Source: Dethiosulfatibacter sp. | GTDB taxonomy: Bacteria; Bacillota; Clostridia; Tissierellales; Dethiosulfatibacteraceae | Direction of reading: 5' to 3' | Length of the DNA: 5,938 bases | NCBI GenBank assembly: GCA_030591825.1 | Contig: JAUVAG010000090.1 | Span: forward strand, 1 to 5,938 | Part shown: positions 1-5,938 of the stretch, piece after piece | Numbering within the stretch: position 1 is the stretch's first letter | Layout: every line of letters starts with the position of its first letter | Notes under the pieces: generated by a model | Told to the model about the DNA's origin: nothing | The model's input: the letters and a program-made list of their open reading frames with translations, nothing else | Database searches by the model: none | Translations under genes and position numbers: made by a program

Positions 1-108
1 AAAATTGCTAAACATAATAGACAACAATATAATAATAAACAGCAATAACCCCGTGATAAAAACCGGAAAAACGGATAACATTAGACGATTGAAAATCGAC
101 CGGTTCAC
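1..108 (-). CDS. N-terminal fragment of a putative membrane protein (runs off the left edge)
   Basis: A minus-strand frame is open from about position 120 to the window edge. It would start at a GTG (106-108), with an in-frame ATG at 79-81 as the alternative. The peptide begins VNRSIFNRLMLSVF and continues into a long hydrophobic stretch, roughly residues 11-32, ending near MFSNF. A short basic N-terminus followed by one hydrophobic helix is typical of a membrane anchor, for example at the front of a sensor kinase, but only 36 residues are visible and no domain can be named. The frame begins 8 nt after the stop of the C39-like gene on the same strand, which suggests co-transcription or translational coupling. 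No good ribosome-binding site precedes either start. The reading frame is supported mainly by its hydrophobic composition. Confidence 0.4.
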   Translation of the reverse strand, partial: MNRSIFNRLMLSVFPVFITGLLLFIIILLSIMFSNF

Positions 109-116
109 GTGGACGA

Positions 117-1094
117 TTAATACATAACCTCTATATGCGTAAGCTTTTCATATCCTTTGCCAAGTGAATCTGCAAGAGTTTTATTGTCAATATATCCTGG
201 GTCATTAACCTTGAACATATCAGCTTTTATGTCTTCAAGGCCAATGCCCTTTTTATTTGACGAAATATTTCCATCAAAACCTGTGACCAGTACAAAGTGG
301 GTTCCCCTTGATCCATGTAGTCTAACTATGACTGGAATGCTCTTCATATATACATAATAGAAGATACTTGATTTGAGAAAATCTAACCTATCGATACCAT
401 CTCTTTTACCTTCACTTTTATACTTCTTTTCATACAAAGTTGCTATATCTTGTATTGGATATGGACAGTTCTTGATTCCCCTGTTTTTAAGGTATTCATA
501 GTGTTTTTTAGGCGTTTCATTAAGGACCATTGCACTGCAAACAAGATAGCATCCATGTCTCCTTATGCAGCATCCCTTGCAATCCAATTGTTTGAAGCCC
601 CATCTTATGTCCTGCTGCTGATGTTTTACAGTCTCAACATCCTTAAAAATATATGGATATATCCTGCATCTTGCATAATACTTTATATAGGATTTTATTG
701 ATTTACCCTTATTTTCCACTTTCAAGAAATAATCCACACCTTTATCTGTATTGTAAATTGTAATCAATTCATGACTACCTGGACCGTTTCCTGAAAAGCC
801 TACAAGAGTCTTTTTGTCTCCTTTATATAATGAAAGATCTATGTTCAAGTCATCGCTCATTGGTTTGATATAGAAGTTAGCTTTTCCGTTATAATCAAAT
901 CTAACCTTGTACCAATCCACCTCATTATTTGAACCCATTGTTCCTATAATATCTTCGTCATTTTTCATTCCCCTAATGTCAGTACTGTTTACTACCGGTA
1001 CTACAGTATCGTATCCATTTAATTCAGGCTTGTTTATGCCCTGTTCTTCAGTCTCCTGTGTATTTATACTTTTTTCTCTAATATCAAGTTTCAT
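117..1094 (-). CDS. PPC-domain / C39-like cysteine peptidase, 325 aa
   Basis: The start is the ATG at 1092-1094, preceded 6 nt upstream by GGAGGAG (1101-1107). The frame extends 16 codons further to an ATG at 1142, but that start lacks a comparable site. Residues about 58-140 resemble a bacterial pre-peptidase C-terminal (PPC) beta-sandwich, including the typical EVDWYKVRF opening and a DYFLKVEN strand. Residues about 165-325 resemble the C39-like papain-fold family (Peptidase_C39_2). The candidate nucleophile is Cys182 in HGCYLVCSAMVLN, the candidate histidine is His266 in GTHFVLVTGFDG, and the third residue is Asn297 or Asp298 in VNDPGY. Such enzymes cleave peptides or isopeptides, usually outside the cell. 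No signal peptide or membrane segment is visible, so location and substrate are unclear. The cysteine cluster around residues 172-186 could bind metal or form disulfides. Family assignment is fairly sure; substrate is unknown. Confidence 0.8.
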   Translation of the reverse strand: MKLDIREKSINTQETEEQGINKPELNGYDTVVPVVNSTDIRGMKNDEDIIGTMGSNNEVDWYKVRFDYNGKANFYIKPMSDDLNIDLSLYKGDKKTLVGFSGNGPGSHELITIYNTDKGVDYFLKVENKGKSIKSYIKYYARCRIYPYIFKDVETVKHQQQDIRWGFKQLDCKGCCIRRHGCYLVCSAMVLNETPKKHYEYLKNRGIKNCPYPIQDIATLYEKKYKSEGKRDGIDRLDFLKSSIFYYVYMKSIPVIVRLHGSRGTHFVLVTGFDGNISSNKKGIGLEDIKADMFKVNDPGYIDNKTLADSLGKGYEKLTHIEVMY

Positions 1095-1222
1095 AGATCG
1101 CTCCTCCACCAGTTCATATTGTAAAGAGACATGTCCCTTCAATACTGTATATGTGGAAAAAGCAAAAACTTACTATAAGATTTCTGAATCAAACATGATG
1201 CATTTGCTATGAGGAGGATACC
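1095..1222. promoter_or_regulatory. Divergent intergenic region between the C39-like gene and the small-protein gene
   Basis: These 128 bases separate two divergently oriented genes and should carry a promoter for each. They hold the ribosome-binding sites of both: GGAGGAG for the minus-strand gene at 1101-1107 and GAGGAGG for the plus-strand gene at 1211-1217. A TATAAG at 1174-1179 on the plus strand is a possible -10 box, but no good -35 hexamer is spaced correctly. The assignment of specific promoter elements is therefore weak. Confidence 0.3.
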
Positions 1223-1809
1223 ATACACAAGAAAACAATCAAAGTATTTGTAATTATAGTTATTACCGCATTACCGCTTCTTATGAAATTTATGGAAATA
1301 TTAGATATTTCGAACGTTCACGAGTTGGATGGAATCAGCTTTGCTGTGTTAACTAGGTCACAGCGACATCGTCGCGCTAGATGTGAAGCAGATAGTGACC
1401 AGAGCGGTTATTAAGATGATAAAGAAAGTTTCCTTAACCGCATAACACCAACGCTTCAAGGGGTTATGCAGTTAAGGAAACTTTCTTAAGCTAGAACAAG
1501 ATTGATGAAATCATGTCATATTATGAAGACTATTATCTGGTAAGCAACTATAAAAGAATTGAAAGAATCGATGCTTGGTACAGGATATCATTTGAAAACA
1601 TCTATACTCACGACTCTCTTAATATTGAAATCATCAATGAAAACCATCTGGAAATCACATTCGATATTCACAAGACCAAAAAGGACCGTGGCAAGAACAT
1701 TATCCATCATGATAAGGATTTAACACGTAAAAGATATGAAATCAAAAATGGTGCAATAGACCTTGAATACATAGACAAGATCATTGAATCAATGGAGGAT
1801 TATCGCTAG
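1223..1809 (+). pseudogene. Small membrane-anchored protein of unknown function, interrupted by a repeat element and with ATA in place of its start codon
   Basis: A GAGGAGG site (1211-1217) lies 5 nt before an ATA codon at 1223, followed by HKKTIKVFVIIVITALPLL, a classic lysine-rich plus hydrophobic anchor or signal sequence. The frame continues through DISNVHELDGISFAVL, then meets a structured repeat at about 1353. The rest resumes after the repeat in another phase: NKIDEIMSYYEDYYLVSNYKR up to a TAG at 1807-1809. Removing 1353-1492 (140 nt) joins the two parts in frame as a 148-residue protein. The ATG at 1513 alone gives a 98-aa frame, but it has no ribosome-binding site and the in-frame KIDEI before it looks like continuing protein. 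The second part is charged and soluble-looking, probably extracytoplasmic. I do not recognise the family. As written the gene has a doubtful start and a disrupted frame, so it is likely inactive unless the element is removed. Confidence 0.65.
1353..1492 (+). mobile_element. Structured ~140-bp repeat, copy 1 (MITE-like), inserted in the small-protein gene
   Basis: This stretch matches 5148-5281 in the same strand orientation. It holds: hairpin I, GCGAC/GTCGC (1363-1367 with 1371-1375, loop ATC); a short stem II, GCT/AGC (1376-1378 with 1403-1405); the shared heptamer TATTAAG (1409-1415); a perfect 17-bp stem III (1422-1438 with 1471-1487); and inside it stem IV, GCATAAC/GTTATGC (1440-1446 with 1463-1469), capped by the 16-nt loop ACCAACGCTTCAAGGG (1447-1462). 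Relative to copy 2, base pairs in stems I, II and IV change by compensatory substitutions. Boundaries are set by where the host reading frame rejoins and by the shared right end CT/AGAAC; they may be off by a few bases. A 4-bp CTAG sits at both edges (1353-1356 and 1491-1494). It encodes no protein and must rely on a transposase or other factor elsewhere. Confidence 0.75.
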
Positions 1810-1858
1810 TTTCAGCAACTAAACTCACGTCATTTTATAGCACCTAAATCCTTGAATA

Positions 1859-1867
1859 TGTTATAAT
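1859..1867 (+). promoter_or_regulatory. Extended -10 promoter of the sigma-54 activator gene
   Basis: TGTTATAAT is a perfect extended -10 (TGn plus TATAAT, 1862-1867), 57 nt before the activator's ATG. At the -35 distance the sequence is AGCACC, a poor match to TTGACA, which is tolerable with an extended -10. Downstream, AGAGGA (1915-1920) is the ribosome-binding site, 4 nt before the ATG. It indicates housekeeping-sigma expression of the activator, independent of the upstream interrupted gene. A second candidate pair, TTGAAT (1852) with GATACT (1874), is weaker. Confidence 0.5.
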
Positions 1868-1924
1868 ATCTATGATACTTTATAAAATTTAATCTTAAAA
1901 CAATAATTTGGAAAAGAGGATTTC

Positions 1925-4006
1925 ATGGAAACAAAGCATATTCTGATTCTTACAATGAAAATAACCGCCGGTACTTTTTACAAAGAAACACTGCTGCAAC
2001 TTTTTCCTCCTAACAGTATCGATATATTGGTTCACACCCCAGCTTCATATAAAAATGAAACTGCTTTATCCAATATTGATTTATATCTTGTATCCAAATT
2101 AGCAATTGCCAGTGGCAGTGATATCCCCTACTCGATTCCTTTTGGTGTCCCTGTAGTAGATATTAAGGTAGATTACAAGGAAGATAAAATCAAGGGGCTT
2201 CGCAGCATTAAAAAAGGAAAGAAATGTCTTTTCGTCAATGAAAATGAAAACTCATGCATGGATGCAATAATAAACCTTCGCCATCGTGGAATTCATAATA
2301 TTGCATTTTACCCATATGCTCCTGGAATGGATCTTTGGGATGATATCAACTTTGCTTTAACCCCGGGAGAGCCTCAGCTTGTACCTTCCTCTGTTTCAGA
2401 TGTTATAGATCTTGGCTATCGTTTCCTGACTCCACGTACCATATTAGAAATCGCCCTAAAATTGAATGTTGATAATCTCTTTCAAAATAAAGACTATATT
2501 GATTATTCAAACCAGTTTCCTTCAAATGACTACAATTCCTCCATTCTCTATCAGAAAACATCACAACTTGAAATCTGGCTAAATAAGCTGATGGAAATTA
2601 TGGATACCGGCGTAGTAGGTATTGATGAATACAACCGCGTATTCTGCATAAACAAAAAGGCAAAAATTATATTAAGCCTTGATAGCCGTAATGAAAATGA
2701 AAAGTATTACAAGACCATCCTTCCTTTTATTGATTTTGAAACAATGACCAACAAACAACTTAGTATGTCAAATAAAATTGTCCATTATCTCGATATAGAT
2801 ATTATGGTCACAATTCATCCAATAGTAATTGATTTAAAATTTCGTGGTCATTTTGTTATTATTGAAAAATTCATAGAAATGGAAAACAAACAGCAGAATG
2901 CCCGGCTTCAGCTTTTACAGAAGGGACATCATGCCAAATATTATTTTTCCGATATTCTCAGCAAAAATTCAAAAATGACCTCTACCTGTCATCTTGCACA
3001 AAAAATGTCAAAAACTTCTTCTGCAATCCTCATTACCGGAGAAAGTGGTACGGGGAAAGAACTTCTCGCAAGTTCGATTCACAACGCTTCTTCAAGAGCA
3101 TCTCATCCATATATAGCAATAAACTGTGCTGCTATGCCGGAAAATTTACTGGAAAGCGAGCTGTTCGGTTATGAGGGAGGTGCATTTACAGGTGCGAAAA
3201 AATCTGGTAAGCTTGGGCTCTTCGAATATGCACATAAGGGAACACTATTTCTTGATGAAATTGAAGATATGAGTCCTTCACTTCAAGTAAAACTCCTTCG
3301 TGTATTACAAGAAAAAGAAGTAATGCGTGTTGGCGGTCACAAGATTATCAATGTAGATGTACGGATTATTGCAGCAACAAATATGAATATTGAACAAATG
3401 GTAAAAAACGGTTCCATCAGGAAAGATCTGTATTACAGGCTGAACACATTGCAGTTGGAACTCCCACCGCTTCGTGAACGACCTGAAGATATCCCACTGC
3501 TGGCAAATCACTTTATACAGAAGAACAATCTGAACTTTAGGCTGAATGAAGATGTGATGGAATCATTCCATAAACATCCATGGGAAGGCAATATACGCGA
3601 ACTTGCAAATTGCATCGAATATTTTCAGTGCCTCGACAAAGAGCTCATTACAAATGAACATCTTCCAAAATCATTTCATCTTGAAAATCATCTCCGACTG
3701 CAGGAGCCTGTTTCCGAATCAAAACAGATATTGCCTGACAAAATAGAAATAAAAGAAGAAACTGACTATTCATTATTTGTTCTTGAAACTATTTACCGTT
3801 ACAAGTGTCATAATAAATCCATTGGACGAAGAAGTCTTCTAAAAGAGGTCGAACGCCATTCCTTATATCTAACGGAATCAGGAATCAGAAACCTAATGAA
3901 GCAATTGGAAGAAAAGAAGTGGATTGAAATTGGTATTGGAAGAGGCGGTACAAAAATAACTCCTGAAGGAATTGAATATTTAAAATATAGGCAATCCAAA
4001 CTGTAA
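1925..4006 (+). CDS. Sigma-54-dependent transcriptional activator with PrpR-type sensor domain and winged-helix-like C-terminus, 693 aa
   Basis: This is an enhancer-binding protein that uses ATP to open sigma-54 promoters. Residues about 5-195 resemble the PrpR N-terminal ligand-binding domain. Residues about 213-320 look like a PAS-like sensor ([20 protein letters not shown]). Residues about 340-565 form the AAA+ domain: Walker A GESGTGKE (372-379), the sigma-54-contacting GAFTGA loop (419-424), Walker B LFLDEIED (441-448), the YYRLN region (503-507), sensor [12 protein letters not shown] (514-523) and WEGNIREL (553-560). All key motifs are intact. The C-terminus (about 612-693) is not the usual short Fis-type helix-turn-helix. 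It reads [18 protein letters not shown], then [21 protein letters not shown], like a winged helix. It has its own promoter and converges on a transporter gene that carries a sigma-54 promoter, its likely target. The ligand cannot be read from the sequence. Confidence 0.93.
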   Translation: METKHILILTMKITAGTFYKETLLQLFPPNSIDILVHTPASYKNETALSNIDLYLVSKLAIASGSDIPYSIPFGVPVVDIKVDYKEDKIKGLRSIKKGKKCLFVNENENSCMDAIINLRHRGIHNIAFYPYAPGMDLWDDINFALTPGEPQLVPSSVSDVIDLGYRFLTPRTILEIALKLNVDNLFQNKDYIDYSNQFPSNDYNSSILYQKTSQLEIWLNKLMEIMDTGVVGIDEYNRVFCINKKAKIILSLDSRNENEKYYKTILPFIDFETMTNKQLSMSNKIVHYLDIDIMVTIHPIVIDLKFRGHFVIIEKFIEMENKQQNARLQLLQKGHHAKYYFSDILSKNSKMTSTCHLAQKMSKTSSAILITGESGTGKELLASSIHNASSRASHPYIAINCAAMPENLLESELFGYEGGAFTGAKKSGKLGLFEYAHKGTLFLDEIEDMSPSLQVKLLRVLQEKEVMRVGGHKIINVDVRIIAATNMNIEQMVKNGSIRKDLYYRLNTLQLELPPLRERPEDIPLLANHFIQKNNLNFRLNEDVMESFHKHPWEGNIRELANCIEYFQCLDKELITNEHLPKSFHLENHLRLQEPVSESKQILPDKIEIKEETDYSLFVLETIYRYKCHNKSIGRRSLLKEVERHSLYLTESGIRNLMKQLEEKKWIEIGIGRGGTKITPEGIEYLKYRQSKL

Positions 4007-4013
4007 AAACAAA

Positions 4014-4048
4014 ACCAGAGGTACTTCCACAGAAGCCTCCGGTCTTTC
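4014..4048. terminator. Bidirectional rho-independent terminator between convergent genes
   Basis: ACCAGAGG (4014-4021) pairs with CCTCCGGT (4036-4043), 7 of 8 pairs, and an inner stem CTTC/GAAG (4024-4027 with 4032-4035) has a CACA loop. On the plus strand it is followed by CTTTCTTTG, a moderate T-tract ending the activator transcript. On the minus strand the flanking run TTTTGTTTTTA (4003-4013 complement) is a stronger T-tract ending the transporter transcript. It sits between the activator stop (4006) and the transporter stop (4082). Confidence 0.75.
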
Positions 4049-4081
4049 TTTGCTGCTAATTCATTTTAATTATAGTATGCT

Positions 4082-5667
4082 TTATAATCCCATAATCATC
4101 GCTGCACCAATAAATACAGCTTGCATTGCTATAAGTATTCCGGCTAAAGGTAAAAACCACTTCCACCACTTCTGTAGAGAAATGCCTCCGATACCACACA
4201 CTATAACAATTCCACAAGTTGGCCATAATAGGTTGGAAAGTCCATCTCCAAACTGGAATGCAAGACATGCAACTTGTCTGCTTACACCAACCATATCTGC
4301 AAGAGGAGCCATTATAGGCATTGTTGCAGCTGCCTGTCCACTTCCAGATGGAATGAAGAAGTTGAGAATTGTCTGAGCTATTAGCATGGTCTGTGCAGAA
4401 AGCATTGTTGGAAGATTGCCCAATGAACTGGATAATCCAAATATGATAGTATCCATGATATGTGCATCCTGCATTACGATTACGATTGCTTTTGCTATAC
4501 CAGTCAGAATACCGCCCCAGAGAACCGTCTTGACACCTGATATAAATTCATCAACCCAACGGTTAGGAGACCATCTGTCTATAGCCGCTGCTACCATGGA
4601 CATAATCAAGAATAAACCACATAGTTCTCCATAGCTCCAACCTAAATTAACCATACCATACATTAAAAATGCAAGAGTTACTACTACATCCAGCATGATT
4701 AAGATTGCTTTTGTGTCAATCTTGTACTGGTCCAAATCTTCCCTGTTAAATTCATGAATGGATTTTTCTCCATATACAACTGAAAGTTGAGGGTTTTTCT
4801 TGATCTTTTTACCGTAAAGTATTACATAAGCTGAGCAAACCAGAATAAAGCAAATCAAACAGAATACTCTAAATCCCATAGCAGAGTAAATAGGAACTCC
4901 AGCTATTGCCTGTGAAACACCTACAGTATAGGGGTTTAAAGTTGCTCCCATAAATCCAACATATTCTCCTAAAACAATAATTGCAAAGCCATACATTGCA
5001 TCATAGCCCATTGCTACTCCAAGACCTACCAGAAGTGGAATGAATCCGTAGAATTCACTCAGCATTCCAAACATTGAACCACCCAAAGCGAAGATTGTCA
5101 TTAATATAGGTACTAGAACTATGTCTTTATTTCCCATCTTCCGAACAAGAAAGCAGCTTCGCTGCGTTATCCGGGTCACGCTTCATGTGACCATAACGGA
5201 TATTAAGAGGTCGTAGAAAGTTTCCTTAACAGCGTAATACCAACGCTTCAAGGGATTACGCATTTTTAACTTTCTTAGACTAGAACAGAACCAATTCCTG
5301 CATGGAATGCCCCAGTCTTTACAAGGATGCCAAATGTACCTGCGCAAGTGAAAATTACAAAAATGATATTTGCCGCATCTACACAACCTGCATATAAAGC
5401 TTTGAAGTAATCAAGAAACCCTGTGGGATTTGCTTCTGATTTATCCAGGTAGTGAAATGTGCCGTCAATTGCAATCGTACGCATTCTTCCATTTACATCA
5501 ACTTCCTGGTAATCATAGGATCCCGGCGGAACAATCCAGGTTAATGCTGCCATTACCAGCACGATTATAGCCACAATGATAAATGTATCGGGCATGACAA
5601 ATCGTTTTTCTTTTTTTGCGAGTTCACTCATAACAATACCGTTTTCCTTTTTTTCGTTTCCTTTCAT
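4082..5667 (-). pseudogene. YfcC/DcuC-family membrane transporter, interrupted by a repeat element
   Basis: The start is the ATG at 5665-5667, with AGGAGG at 5675-5680. The N-terminal part (5667 to about 5282) encodes MKGNEKKENG through GILVKTGAFHAGIGSVL with hydrophobic helices at about residues 28-48 and 98-116. After the repeat (5148-5281), the frame resumes as VRKMGNKDIVLVPILMTIF to the TAA at 4082-4084. Removing 134 nt gives one 483-aa protein, the normal length for the family, and the join GIGSVLVRKMGNK matches the spacing of E. coli YfcC (GILALIRHTRGNE) without gap. The C-terminal half carries the conserved NFFIPSGSGQAAATMP (about 395-410) and LAFQFGDGLSN segments. These carriers move dicarboxylates, amino acids or related anions across the inner membrane; the substrate is unknown. 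The element introduces stops, so the 130-aa and 353-residue parts cannot form one chain as written. No other lesion is visible, which suggests recent insertion or some means of removal. Confidence 0.85.
5148..5281 (+). mobile_element. Structured ~134-bp repeat, copy 2 (MITE-like), inserted antisense in the transporter gene
   Basis: It is homologous to 1353-1492 in the same plus-strand orientation. Its parts are: hairpin I, GCAGC/GCTGC (5153-5157 with 5161-5165, loop TTC); stem II, GTTAT/ATAAC (5166-5170 with 5193-5197) enclosing GGTCAC/GTGACC (5174-5179 with 5187-5192); TATTAAG (5201-5207); stem III, AGAAAGTT/AACTTTCT (5215-5222 with 5268-5275), shorter than in copy 1 because the right arm lacks the GGA of copy 1; and stem IV, GCGTAAT/ATTACGC (5232-5238 with 5255-5261), capped by the identical 16-nt loop (5239-5254). 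AGAA occurs at both edges (5148-5151 and 5282-5285) and could be a target duplication. The apparent GTG start at 5179 of the downstream transporter fragment lies inside this element and is an artefact. Confidence 0.75.
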
Positions 5668-5716
5668 AAAAAAACCTCCTAAGTAAATAGTATATGAATA
5701 CCTTTACTAGTTAATA

Positions 5717-5732
5717 AGCAAGAATTATGCCA
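5717..5732 (-). promoter_or_regulatory. Sigma-54 (-24/-12) promoter of the transporter gene
   Basis: Read on the minus strand the site is TGGCAT-AATTC-TTGC-T. It matches the consensus TGGCACG-N4-TTGCW with the invariant GG (5731-5730) and GC (5719-5718) ten bases apart. The implied start of transcription is near 5706, leaving a ~40-nt leader with AGGAGG at 5675-5680 before the transporter ATG. The presence of a sigma-54 activator gene directly downstream of the transporter, in convergent orientation, supports it. The promoter call rests on motif match and context. Confidence 0.8.
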
Positions 5733-5797
5733 CAATTTTAATCATTGTTTAACAAGGTATTTTCATAATTCATGATACTAATTGGTTTATTTGACGA

Positions 5798-5860
5798 TTT
5801 TCGCCCTTTTTTCATCCCATTTCCGCCCTTTTACACCCTATGTTCTCCCGTTTGCCCATT
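5798..5860. promoter_or_regulatory. Helically phased CCC/T-tract array, candidate upstream activator sites
   Basis: Six CCC triplets begin at 5804, 5816, 5826, 5836, 5847 and 5855, spaced 12, 10, 10, 11 and 8 bases. T-rich runs lie between the first four (5798-5801, 5807-5812, 5820-5822, 5829-5832). The best 10-mers are TTCATCCCAT, TTCCGCCCTT and TTACACCCTA, head to tail. CGCCCTTTT occurs exactly twice (5802 and 5824). The array lies about 98-150 bp upstream of the expected sigma-54 transcript start, the usual place for enhancer-binding protein sites. The same spacing would also give intrinsically curved DNA. Confidence 0.5.
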
Positions 5861-5890
5861 CCGCAATTCCATCCTTTACGAAAACTACAC

Positions 5891-5914
5891 CAGGAATTGA
5901 ATTCCTGTTATAAT
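5891..5914 (+). promoter_or_regulatory. Perfect 17-bp inverted repeat abutting an extended -10, reading out of the window
   Basis: CAGGAATTGAATTCCTG (5891-5907) is two perfect 8-bp arms around a central G. Its last two bases start TGTTATAAT (5906-5914), a perfect extended -10 on the plus strand. The palindrome thus covers roughly -29 to -13 of a promoter firing rightward, where an operator for a dimeric repressor would block polymerase. The gene it serves lies outside the window; the only ATG visible (5922) meets TAG after four codons. Confidence 0.4.
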
Positions 5915-5938
5915 TGGAAGACATGGAATATCCATAGG

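Noticed and set aside
1095..1142. Longer start for the C39-like peptidase at 1142
   Set aside because: The 16 extra residues contain the ribosome-binding site GGAGGAG of the ATG at 1094, and no comparable site precedes 1142.
157..1212. Plus-strand open frames opposite the peptidase gene (157-357, 450-701, 907-1212)
   Set aside because: They are antisense to a well-supported gene, lack ribosome-binding sites and show no recognisable protein features.
1422..1487. Rho-independent terminator from the 17-bp stem of copy 1
   Set aside because: The stem is AT-rich and is not followed by a T-run on either strand. It is explained by the repeat's conserved fold.
1353..1492. Group I or group II self-splicing intron
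   Set aside because: At 134-140 nt it is far too small. No group II domain V or group I core is visible, and the two copies lie in opposite orientation relative to their host genes.
1353..1494. Simple 4-bp target duplication CTAG in copy 1
   Set aside because: Removing one copy of CTAG with the element takes out 138 nt and leaves the host gene out of frame, whereas 140 nt restores it. The CTAG pair is reported but not accepted as a duplication.
4050..4634. Plus-strand frames opposite the transporter (4050-4376, 4386-4634) and minus frames opposite the activator (3305-3511, 3808-3999)
   Set aside because: They are shadows of strongly supported genes, with no start signals of their own.
5082..5179. 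Separate transporter gene starting at 5179
   Set aside because: The GTG start and the first ten or so residues lie inside the repeat element. The rest aligns as the continuation of the fragment upstream.
5798..5860. CRISPR array
   Set aside because: The repeats are degenerate 10-mers with no unique spacers.

Overview
The window is AT-rich, with clostridial-style gene structure: strong AGGAGG/GGAGG ribosome-binding sites, TGnTATAAT promoters, a PrpR-type sigma-54 activator and a YfcC-type carrier. It most likely comes from a low-GC anaerobic Firmicute (Clostridia); nothing in it fixes the genus.

Layout, left to right. (1) At the left edge, on the minus strand, is the probable N-terminus of a membrane protein running out of the window. 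(2) Positions 117-1094, minus, encode a PPC-domain plus C39-like cysteine peptidase. (3) Positions 1223-1809, plus, hold a small membrane-anchored protein gene of unknown function. It is broken by a ~140-bp structured repeat and has ATA where its start codon should be. (4) Positions 1925-4006, plus, encode a 693-aa sigma-54-dependent activator with a PrpR-type sensor domain and an unusual winged-helix-like C-terminus. (5) A bidirectional terminator at 4014-4048 separates it from the convergent transporter. (6) Positions 4082-5667, minus, hold a YfcC/DcuC-family transporter gene. It is split by a second copy of the same repeat. (7) Upstream of the transporter are a near-consensus -24/-12 (sigma-54) promoter and, about 100-150 bp further up, an array of helically phased CCC/T-tract repeats placed where an activator would bind. 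(8) At the right edge are a palindrome and an extended -10 motif pointing out of the window.

How the parts fit. The activator, the sigma-54 promoter, the phased upstream repeats and the transporter read as one regulatory unit: the activator senses a small molecule and turns on import or exchange of a carboxylate or amino-acid-like substrate. That link is inferred from arrangement.

The most unusual content is the repeat. Two copies (about 1353-1492 and 5148-5281) share a conserved hairpin architecture. Five base pairs differ by compensatory changes, while a 16-nt apical loop is identical. Both copies sit inside protein-coding genes, and removing 140 or 134 nt (both 2 mod 3) rejoins the interrupted frame. 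The copies lie in opposite orientation relative to their host genes. This argues against a directional self-splicing intron and for a small structure-dependent mobile DNA element of the MITE or IS200/IS605-derived kind. I do not recognise it as a named family.
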